A stretch of 6,137 nucleotides of DNA from Chloroflexota bacterium (lineage in GTDB: Bacteria > Chloroflexota > Anaerolineae > VGOG01). The notes under the pieces were generated by a model that was not told where the DNA came from, did no database searches, and was given only the letters and a program-made list of their open reading frames with translations. This document shows positions 1-5,140 of this stretch, one piece after another; within the stretch, counting starts at the first letter, position 1, and every line of letters starts with the position of its first letter. The position numbers and the translations under genes were made by a program. The DNA is taken from assembly GCA_030615705.1 (NCBI GenBank), contig JAUWYT010000106.1, positions 1-6,137 of the forward strand. Direction: 5' to 3'.

Positions 1-249
1 AAGCGGGGCATCATCGGCGGCTACGACTTGGGCAAGGTCCTGAGCCCTTTGTCCCTGGGCACCGTACTGGACCGCACTGTCCTGGACCGGACAGTACAGG
101 GTACGGTACAGTGCCAAAGGACCAGGGGCCTGTCGAAGGGCCGCGACTATTCCCACCTGGAGAACTGTTTGCTCTTCTGCGTGACGGAGATGAACACCAG
201 GGCTGAGATAGATCGCCTGGTTGCGGCTTTAGAGGAGGTGGCACCATGA
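1..249 (+). CDS. gcvPA: Glycine dehydrogenase (decarboxylating) subunit 1, C-terminal fragment with in-frame insert
   Basis: This is the 3' end of the alpha half of the split P-protein of the glycine cleavage system. Together with GcvPB it decarboxylates glycine on PLP and passes the aminomethyl group to lipoyl-GcvH in the cytoplasm. The gene enters from the left edge in frame 1 and stops at TGA 247-249. The visible part starts with [10 protein letters not shown] and ends with [19 protein letters not shown] followed by a helix, both typical of the GcvPA C-terminus. In the family members I know, these two blocks are nearly contiguous. Here about 36 extra codons (roughly 37-144) separate them, with a five-residue repeat pattern ([15 protein letters not shown]) and no disruption of the frame. 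The gene overlaps gcvPB by ATGA, which implies translational coupling. The identity is secure from the flanking motifs and from the downstream gcvPB; whether the insert is tolerated is inference from the open frame. Confidence 0.9.
   Translation, partial: KRGIIGGYDLGKVLSPLSLGTVLDRTVLDRTVQGTVQCQRTRGLSKGRDYSHLENCLLFCVTEMNTRAEIDRLVAALEEVAP
37..144 (+). repeat. In-frame palindromic insert within gcvPA
   Basis: This stretch of about 108 bp lies between two conserved GcvPA blocks and is an imperfect palindrome. Outer arms at 45-62 and 111-128 match as inverted repeats at 14 of 18 positions. CCGTAC (62-67) pairs with GTACGG (101-106). ACTGTCC (76-82) pairs exactly with GGACAGT (89-95) around a 6-nt loop. 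CTGGACCG is also directly repeated at 67-74 and 82-89, a 15-bp period that keeps the frame. The palindromic symmetry, the multiple-of-three length and the absence of this segment from typical GcvPA point to a repeat element inserted in the gene. The exact borders are estimates from where family similarity stops and resumes. Confidence 0.72.
233..240 (+). promoter_or_regulatory. Ribosome binding site of gcvPB
   Basis: AGGAGGTG, a near-perfect Shine-Dalgarno sequence, lies inside the last codons of gcvPA, 5 nt before the ATG at 246. It fixes the gcvPB start despite the overlap with the gcvPA stop codon. Confidence 0.85.
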
Positions 250-1760
250 CCGAGTCTTTGATACCTGTACTGAGCCCAGCCGAAGTATTCGAGATCAGCT
301 CGCCAGGCCGAAGGGCAGTGTTCCTACCAGAGCTTGACGTTCCCAAGGCTGAGCTGCCGGAGGAGCTCCTGCGAGAAGACCTCCCTCTGCCTGAGGTCAG
401 CGAGGGTGACCTCATGCGCCACTATGTACACCTCTCCCAGTTGAACCACGCCGTGGACACCGGCTTCTACCCGCTTGGCTCCTGCACCATGAAGTATAAT
501 CCCAAGGTCAACGAGGAGGCAGCGAAGCTTCCTGGGTTCACTCGCACCCATCCCTATCAGGATCACTGCACGGTCCAAGGCAACCTGAAGCTCATGTACG
601 AACTGCAGGAGTACTTGAAGGAGATCGGTGGCTTCGCCGGGGTGAGCTTGCAGCCAGCGGCGGGGGCTCACGGCGAGTTCACTGGAATCCTGATGATGCG
701 AGCCTATCACGAGGAGCGAGGTGATACAAAGCGCACCAAGGTCCTCATCCCCGACTCGGCTCACGGCACCAACCCTGCCTCCTCTGCTATGAGTGGCTAC
801 CAGGCGGTGGAGATCAAATCCGACGAGCGGGGCAACGTGGATCTGGAAGAACTCAGAGCCCACTGCGACGACACAGTTGTCGGTCTGATGTTGACCAACC
901 CTAACACCCTGGGTCTCTTCGAAGAGCAAGTGCTAGAGGTCGCTGAGCTCGTCCATGGGTGCGGTGGCCTGATGTTCGGCGATGGGGCCAACATGAACAG
1001 CATCATGGGCATTGCCAGGCCGGGTGAATTGGGCATTGACGTGATGATGTTCAACTTACATAAGACCTTCTCCACCCCTCATGGCGGTGGCGGGCCTGGC
1101 TCTGGTCCTGTCGGGGCTTCAGAGCGACTGGCAAGATATTTGCCTGGCCCAATTGTGGTCAAGGACGAAAAATGCGACTGCCATAAAGAGAAGACTTCCG
1201 AAGTCTCCGAGACTTCGGAAGTCTATGCCTGCTATCACCTGGAGATGCCTGAGGCCTCCATCGGGAGGGTCAAAGCCTTCTATGGCAACTTTGGCGTGTT
1301 CATCAAGGCCTACACTTACGTCAGGATGTTGGGAGCCGAGGGCTTGAAGCAGGTCAGTGAGGACGCCGTGTTGGCCGCCAACTACCTCCTGGCCAGGCTC
1401 AAGAAAGTGTATCCGCTGCCCTACGACCGCACCTGCATGCACGAGTTCGTGCTATCGGGGCCCTTGCCGCAGGCCCCCGACGTCCACACGGTGGATATAG
1501 CCAAACGGTTGATGGACTATGGTTTTCACCCACCCACTGTCTACTTCCCCCTCATCGTACCCGAGGCCCTGATGATCGAGCCCACCGAGACCGAGAGCAA
1601 GGAGACCTTGGACGCCTTCGCCGAGGCCATGCTCAAGATCGCTGAGGAAGCCCAGGAGAACCCGGACCTCCTGCACAAAGCACCTCACACCACCCCCGTC
1701 ACTCGCCTGGACGAGGTCAGAGCGGCCAGGCATCCGAGGTTGCGGTGGAAGCCTAGTTAG
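246..1760 (+). CDS. gcvPB: Glycine dehydrogenase (decarboxylating) subunit 2 (P-protein beta half)
   Basis: This is the PLP-binding half of the split glycine decarboxylase (P-protein), which acts with GcvPA and lipoyl-GcvH in glycine cleavage. The 504-residue product shows the family landmarks in order: SCTMKYNP (about 79-86), the [10 protein letters not shown] block (136-145), [11 protein letters not shown] (170-180), GDGANMN (245-251), and [19 protein letters not shown] (270-288), where K273 is the expected Schiff-base lysine. The C-terminal part resumes with [13 protein letters not shown] (338-350). It starts at ATG 246 behind a strong ribosome binding site and overlaps gcvPA by 4 nt. Between the glycine-rich loop and [11 protein letters not shown] there is an unusual segment of roughly 15-20 extra residues (about 309-331). 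It contains [11 protein letters not shown], encoded by a perfect DNA palindrome and flanked by several Cys and His residues. The protein is slightly longer than usual for that reason. The identity is very secure. Confidence 0.97.
   Translation: MTESLIPVLSPAEVFEISSPGRRAVFLPELDVPKAELPEELLREDLPLPEVSEGDLMRHYVHLSQLNHAVDTGFYPLGSCTMKYNPKVNEEAAKLPGFTRTHPYQDHCTVQGNLKLMYELQEYLKEIGGFAGVSLQPAAGAHGEFTGILMMRAYHEERGDTKRTKVLIPDSAHGTNPASSAMSGYQAVEIKSDERGNVDLEELRAHCDDTVVGLMLTNPNTLGLFEEQVLEVAELVHGCGGLMFGDGANMNSIMGIARPGELGIDVMMFNLHKTFSTPHGGGGPGSGPVGASERLARYLPGPIVVKDEKCDCHKEKTSEVSETSEVYACYHLEMPEASIGRVKAFYGNFGVFIKAYTYVRMLGAEGLKQVSEDAVLAANYLLARLKKVYPLPYDRTCMHEFVLSGPLPQAPDVHTVDIAKRLMDYGFHPPTVYFPLIVPEALMIEPTETESKETLDAFAEAMLKIAEEAQENPDLLHKAPHTTPVTRLDEVRAARHPRLRWKPS
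1192..1224 (+). repeat. 33-bp perfect palindrome of two 15-bp units inside gcvPB
   Basis: AGACTTCCGAAGTCT (1192-1206), then CCG, then AGACTTCGGAAGTCT (1210-1224). The second unit is the exact reverse complement of the first, and each unit is itself a palindrome with 7-bp arms around one base. The whole has 16-bp arms around C1208. It is read in frame as part of GcvPB residues 316-326. A related pair of units, with 12 of 15 positions matching, occurs between hisD and argS (5028-5124), which supports a dispersed repeat family rather than chance. Confidence 0.9.
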
Positions 1761-1784
1761 AATCACGGTTGGTTGGTGATTACG

Positions 1785-1818
1785 AAAGAGCCCGATGTCG
1801 AAAGACAAAGGGCTCTTC
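1785..1818. terminator. Bidirectional terminator-like hairpin between gcvPB and tRNA-Val
   Basis: AAGAGCCC (1786-1793) pairs with GGGCTCTT (1810-1817). The intervening segment contains a second small stem, GTC-GAAA-GAC, with a tetraloop-like tip. It lies 25 nt after the gcvPB stop and about 70 nt beyond the tRNA 3' end on the other strand, between two convergent transcripts. The T-runs on either side are short (TTCTC on the plus strand, TTTC on the minus), so termination efficiency is uncertain. A smaller hairpin, AATCAC (1761-1766) with GTGATT (1776-1781), sits directly after the stop. Confidence 0.6.
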
Positions 1819-1887
1819 TCAGATTCCATCGTTGCAGATAAGAACGAAGCCGCCCGACAAACCTGGGCAGCTTGTTGTTTATCAAGA

Positions 1888-1961
1888 TGGGCGAAACAGG
1901 ACTTGAACCTGTGACCTCTTCCTTGTAAGGGAAGCGCTCTCTCCAACTGAGCTATTCGCCC
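1888..1961 (-). tRNA. tRNA-Val (anticodon UAC)
   Basis: The minus strand folds into a complete 74-nt cloverleaf. The acceptor stem is GGGCGAA/TTCGCCC with discriminator A. The D stem is GCTC/GAGC with loop AGTTGGAGA. The anticodon stem is CTTCC/GGAAG with loop CTTACAA (anticodon TAC). The variable loop is AGGTC, and the T stem is ACAGG/CCTGT with loop TTCAAGT. All stems pair perfectly. The 3' CCA is not encoded. The UAC anticodon reads GUA and GUG and possibly other valine codons by wobble. The gene has its own strong promoter just upstream and a hairpin terminator candidate downstream. Confidence 0.97.
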
Positions 1962-1971
1962 CTCAATTTCT

Positions 1972-2000
1972 ATTATACTGCGAAGGATTGGAGTTGTCAA
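1972..2000 (-). promoter_or_regulatory. Consensus sigma70-type promoter of tRNA-Val
   Basis: On the minus strand, TTGACA (2000-1995), a 17-bp spacer and TATAAT (1977-1972) match the bacterial housekeeping consensus exactly in both hexamers and spacing. The start site would fall near 1965, only a few nucleotides before the tRNA 5' end, as is normal for stable RNA genes. It also lies just downstream of the archaemetzincin gene, so the tRNA does not depend on readthrough. Confidence 0.93.
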
Positions 2001-2035
2001 ACGATGTTATGACAAACTGCAAGACAGCGGAGGGG

Positions 2036-2704
2036 CTATAGCAGCTTCCAACGGCATGAGGGACAGAAGTCACGCTCCTTTCTGTCCACGTCGCGCAGGG
2101 AATTGGAAAAAGACATCACGCAGCACGGGTTGCGGCAGTGGCCCAGGCCGTAGGTGTGGCCCAGCTCGTGTACCGCCTCCTTGACCGCCCGCTGGTGGAA
2201 CAGGGCCTCGTCATCTGGCAGGCCGTACAAGCCCTGACGCAAGCGGGGGAGGGCGATCACGGCTGCCGGCCCGCCCATCTGCGCCTGACCGAAGACGAAG
2301 TTGAGGCCCGGCGTGTACAAATCCACATCGACAACGGCCAGCCATCTCTCGGCGGCGAGGCCCAGGCGGCCCAATTGGGCCAGGATATCATCCGCGAGAT
2401 ATTGCCCTCGATGCCAGTCGTGAGCCCAGTCGGGGTGAAACAAGGGGGCTGGGATCACGTAGGCCCGGCCGAACGCCTCCCGCAGGCCCCGGCCGATGAC
2501 GGTCAGGACGGACTCGTTCATCTGGCCGATGGGGACTAGGGCGATGGGCTTCGCTTTCTGCTCATCTACATCCACCGATACCTCTCCCGCCTTCCTCAGT
2601 TTCATGCCACCTGGGGGGATAAGCAAGACGGTCTGTTGTGTAGGGTCGCCACGCAGGTCTTGGATACTGAGCGAATGAACAAATCGTCCCGGGCATATGC
2701 TCAT
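2036..2704 (-). CDS. amzA: Archaemetzincin-family zinc metalloprotease (peptidase M54)
   Basis: This is a predicted cytoplasmic zinc protease of the archaemetzincin family, for which no physiological substrate is suggested here. Residue numbers are for the 222-codon open frame. HELGHTYGLGHC at 179-190 gives the HExxHxxGxxH zinc site (H179, H183, H189; catalytic E180). It is followed by C195, M197 (metzincin Met) and a CPSC pair at 214-217, the second zinc site diagnostic of this family. IALVPIGQMNESVL (about 54-67) is the usual N-terminal strand of these proteins. Family members are generally around 180 residues, so the first 30-45 residues of the open frame are probably not translated. Better starts are ATG at 2605 behind AGGTGG, or GTG at 2575 behind GGAGAGG. 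The longest frame overlaps the RAYT stop by ATGA, which may be fortuitous. No signal peptide or membrane segment is visible. The family assignment is secure; the start is not. Confidence 0.92.
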   Translation of the reverse strand: MSICPGRFVHSLSIQDLRGDPTQQTVLLIPPGGMKLRKAGEVSVDVDEQKAKPIALVPIGQMNESVLTVIGRGLREAFGRAYVIPAPLFHPDWAHDWHRGQYLADDILAQLGRLGLAAERWLAVVDVDLYTPGLNFVFGQAQMGGPAAVIALPRLRQGLYGLPDDEALFHQRAVKEAVHELGHTYGLGHCRNPCCVMSFSNSLRDVDRKERDFCPSCRWKLL

Positions 2705-3249
2705 GGCCTCTTCTTCCGAGCCGGATTCTCAACATCTTCGGCCCAATGCAGCGGGTTGTCACGGATATACTGGCGTATGGCATACAGTTCTCGCTCATTG
2801 CGGATGATGTGCTCGTAGTAGTTGCGTTGCCAGGCGAAAAGTATCTCCGGTTGGAGTTGATGGATGCGGCGAGTGACCAGCGCCTTGAAGGTGCGTGCAA
2901 TTTGGCCTAACGCAGGACGTTGTTTGTCCACCTTGAACCGGACCCCAATGGTAGGGGCGCAATTCAATTGCGCCCCTACCCCGGCGTCATCGTCATCCGG
3001 CGGGTTCAACCACACAACGAAATGGACATGATTGGGCATGACGACGAATTCATCAAGGATGATGGAAGGGAACCGATTTGGCAATTCCTGCCAGGTTTGT
3101 TCCGCGATGTCACGTAATGTAGAGTTATCAGATAGGGATTCCCCTTGGTTGGTACAGATGGTGACGAAGTACGCGCCGGCGCTGGTGTAGTCCCATCCTC
3201 TGAGACGGATGGATCGCCGATGGTGTTTTTCAGGATCATATTGCGCCAT
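2701..3249 (-). CDS. REP-associated tyrosine transposase (RAYT, Y1 HUH family)
   Basis: This 182-residue protein belongs to the IS200/IS605-like Y1 transposases that act on REP hairpins (TnpA-REP). AYFVTICTNQG (26-36) is the typical first strand, and VVMPNHVHFVVWL (69-81) carries the HxH metal-binding pair H74 and H76. FKALVTRRIH (121-130) and WQRNYYEHIIRNE (140-152) contain the helix with the candidate nucleophile tyrosine (Y144 or Y145). RAYTs are single-copy, domesticated-looking genes that nick single-stranded palindromes. Residues 90-102 (reading VGAQLNCAPT at the core) are encoded by a perfect 31-bp palindrome, so this gene carries a REP-like element in its own frame. The start at ATG 3249 is preceded by GGAAG with 7-nt spacing. 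It lies 21 nt after the argS stop in the same direction, so it is likely to ride on the argS transcript. No flanking insertion-sequence ends are visible. Confidence 0.93.
   Translation of the reverse strand: MAQYDPEKHHRRSIRLRGWDYTSAGAYFVTICTNQGESLSDNSTLRDIAEQTWQELPNRFPSIILDEFVVMPNHVHFVVWLNPPDDDDAGVGAQLNCAPTIGVRFKVDKQRPALGQIARTFKALVTRRIHQLQPEILFAWQRNYYEHIIRNERELYAIRQYIRDNPLHWAEDVENPARKKRP
2950..2980 (-). repeat. 31-bp perfect REP-like palindrome inside the RAYT gene
   Basis: The arms GGTAGGGGCGCAATT (2950-2964) and AATTGCGCCCCTACC (2966-2980) are exact inverted repeats around one base, C2965. The GC-rich stem with GTAGGGGCG ends is REP-like. It is translated in frame as part of the loop between the HxH motif and the tyrosine helix. 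I recall similar palindrome-encoded stretches such as VGAxLxxAPT in other RAYT proteins, which suggests a recurrent insertion point, but I cannot check this here. Confidence 0.9.
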
Positions 3250-3270
3250 CTTTTCACTTCCGCTGCTTGG

Positions 3271-4938
3271 TCACATTCTCTCCGGCGCAGTCATGCCCAT
3301 CAGTCTCAATGTTTTAGCTAACACTATCTTGGCTGCCGAGACCAACTTGAGGCGGGCTTTGTTCAATTCGGAGTCGGCGGGGTCGGAGGAGACGACGCGG
3401 CACTCTTTGTAGAAGGAATGAAAGGCGGCAGCCAGGTCCTGGGCGTAGTAAGTCAAGTGATGGGGAGCCAGGTTCTCGGCTGCCTGCTCCACCACTTCGG
3501 GCAACAGTAGCATCTGGCGGATGAGGGCCAACTCCGCGGGATGCCGTAATAGCGATACGTCACCACCGGAGAAATCGGGAACCCGTTCCTTGGAATACCC
3601 CAGGATGCTGGCAATACGAGCATGACCGTACTGGACGTAGTAAACAGGGTTCTCGGCCGACTGTTCCACGGCCAGGTCCAGGTCAAAGTCCATCTGGCTG
3701 TCGGCAGCGCGGGCCAAGAGGAAGAAGCGCACCGCATCAGGCCCTACATCCTCGATGACCTCCCGCAGGGTGATGATGTCCCCAGTGCGCTTGGAGAGGC
3801 GCACCACCTCGCCTCCGCGCTTGAGGGTGACCAACTGATAGATGATCAGGGTCAGCCTCTCCGGGTCTAATCCCAGCGCCCGCATCATGGCCTTCATCCG
3901 CGGGACGTGGCCCTGATGATCCGCGCCCCAGACATCAATGACCCAATCGAAGCCCCGCTCCACGAACTTGTTGTAGTGATAGGCGATGTCCGAAGCGAAG
4001 TAGCCTGGCTCGCCGTCGGAACGGACGATCACCTCATCCTTGTCTCCTCCCGACTCAGTGGCCGTGAACCATACCGCCCCTTCTCGCTCAGCGACGTGTC
4101 CGGCCTGTCGTAGAATCGCCATGATCTTGGCAAAGTAACCATCGTCGTAAAGGCTCTGCTCCGAATACCAGTGATCGTAATGCACGCCCAATAGCTCCAC
4201 ATCGCCTTTGATGCAATCCACCACCTTCGCCAGCCCCATCTTGCCGATGGCCGTCACCGCCTCACTGTGTGGCATGTTCAAGTACTTGGCGCCCTCCTCT
4301 TCGGCGATCTCTTGACTCCACTCGACCACGTACTGGCCTGGATAACCTCCCTCAGGGATCTCAGCCGCTTGGCCGAGGGCCTGGGCATAGCGGGCGTAGA
4401 GGGTCTCGTTGAAAAGGCGCATCTGAGAGCCGGTGTCGTTGACGTAGTACTCCCGCTGGACGTCATAACCAGCCGCCTCCAGCACGTTGGCCAGGCTATC
4501 ACCCAACACCAGGTTGCGCCCGAAGCCCACGTGCAGCGGGCCGGTGGGGTTGGCGCTGCCGTACTCCACCTGTACCTTTTTGCCATAGCCGATATCAATG
4601 TTGCCGTAGTCCTCCCGGGCGGCCAGGATCGTCTCCACCTGCTGAGCCAGCCAGGCATCGTCCAAGGTGAAGTTGATGTAGCCAGGATGGGCTATCTCGA
4701 TCTCGCTTAAGTAATTGGTCTCAGGCAGATACTTGACGACTACGTTGGCTAGCTCGATGGGGGCCATACGGGCCAGGTTGGCCAATTGCAGGCAGATGGG
4801 CGTGGCGTAGTCGCCGTGTTCAGCCTGCTTGGGGTGCTCCAAGGGGATTTTGGGAAGGGTGAAAGAGGACAGGTCGCCCTGCCCTTGGGCTGCCCGGATG
4901 GCTTGTCGGATCAACTCGGTGATTGTATGCTTGATCAT
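3271..4938 (-). CDS. argS: Arginyl-tRNA synthetase
   Basis: This is a class I aminoacyl-tRNA synthetase that charges tRNA-Arg with arginine in the cytoplasm. From ATG 4938 it has 555 residues, normal for bacterial ArgRS. In order it shows the N-terminal tRNA D-loop recognition domain (about 1-85, with EHPKQAEHGDYATPICLQLA), the catalytic core starting at VEYGSANPTGPLHVGFGRN, the YYVNDTGSQ block (165-173), the ADHQGHVPRMK block, RLSKRTG as the KMSKS equivalent (380-386), and the C-terminal anticodon-binding DALR domain ending in APERM. The HIGH motif reads HVGF (136-139), with Phe where the second His is usual. The open frame extends upstream to 5022, but the -10 box of a strong promoter lies inside that extension, so the extension cannot be translated from this promoter. 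The Shine-Dalgarno (AGGAGTGAGGAAG) sits 10-20 nt upstream, slightly far; GTG at 4956 is an alternative start. Confidence 0.96.
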   Translation of the reverse strand: MIKHTITELIRQAIRAAQGQGDLSSFTLPKIPLEHPKQAEHGDYATPICLQLANLARMAPIELANVVVKYLPETNYLSEIEIAHPGYINFTLDDAWLAQQVETILAAREDYGNIDIGYGKKVQVEYGSANPTGPLHVGFGRNLVLGDSLANVLEAAGYDVQREYYVNDTGSQMRLFNETLYARYAQALGQAAEIPEGGYPGQYVVEWSQEIAEEEGAKYLNMPHSEAVTAIGKMGLAKVVDCIKGDVELLGVHYDHWYSEQSLYDDGYFAKIMAILRQAGHVAEREGAVWFTATESGGDKDEVIVRSDGEPGYFASDIAYHYNKFVERGFDWVIDVWGADHQGHVPRMKAMMRALGLDPERLTLIIYQLVTLKRGGEVVRLSKRTGDIITLREVIEDVGPDAVRFFLLARAADSQMDFDLDLAVEQSAENPVYYVQYGHARIASILGYSKERVPDFSGGDVSLLRHPAELALIRQMLLLPEVVEQAAENLAPHHLTYYAQDLAAAFHSFYKECRVVSSDPADSELNKARLKLVSAAKIVLAKTLRLMGMTAPERM

Positions 4939-4975
4939 CGTGATACTCTTCCTCACTCCTGGTATTCCCCTATTC

Positions 4976-5004
4976 ATTATATCAGCTTTCAACGTTCTTG
5001 GCAA
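4976..5004 (-). promoter_or_regulatory. Sigma70-type promoter of argS (and probably RAYT and amzA)
   Basis: On the minus strand, TTGCCA (5004-4999), a 17-bp spacer and TATAAT (4981-4976) give a strong housekeeping promoter. The predicted start site near 4969 leaves a leader of about 30 nt before ATG 4938. No T-box-like structure fits in so short a leader. The position of the -10 box rules out the longer argS start at 5022. Confidence 0.88.
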
Positions 5005-5027
5005 CGAGACAACAAAGCCCACAGGCT

Positions 5028-5124
5028 AGCCTTGCGAAGGCTTGTCATCGCAATCACCACTCAACGTGCGATCATAACCGCCGGAGAATGCCGCCACAGC
5101 ATGGCAGCGAACCTTCGCAAGGCT
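5028..5124. repeat. Spaced inverted pair of 15-bp palindromic units between hisD and argS
   Basis: AGCCTTGCGAAGGCT (5028-5042) and AACCTTCGCAAGGCT (5110-5124) are inverted relative to each other with 14 of 15 matches. AGCCTTGCGAAGG is an exact 13-bp inverted repeat of 5112-5124. Each unit is also a small palindrome, and each resembles the gcvPB unit AGACTTCCGAAGTCT (12 of 15). The pair flanks about 67 bp of non-coding sequence, so the whole could be a small non-autonomous (MITE-like) element or a paired-repeat unit. It lies downstream of hisD and could also act in its 3' end formation. Together with the argS promoter it accounts for most of the gene-free stretch 5005-5140. Confidence 0.7.
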
Positions 5125-5140
5125 GATGAGATTCGCAGCA

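Noticed and set aside
61..110. Short direct repeats that might suggest a CRISPR array or minisatellite
   Set aside because: There are only two to three imperfect 15-bp periods without spacers, they are in frame in gcvPA, and they are better explained as part of the palindromic insert.
324..929. A 201-codon minus-strand open frame
   Set aside because: It lies wholly antisense to gcvPB, has no recognisable motif, and arises from codon bias in the GC-rich gene.
1452..2000. A minus-strand open frame with RIAQLERALPLQGRGHRFKSCF-like sequence
   Set aside because: That peptide is the well-known artefact of translating a tRNA gene. The frame runs through tRNA-Val and then antisense to gcvPB.
4939..5022. 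The longer N-terminus for ArgRS beginning at 5022
   Set aside because: The TATAAT box and the transcription start lie inside it, and the extra residues do not resemble the ArgRS N-terminus, which begins at MIKHTITELIRQAI.
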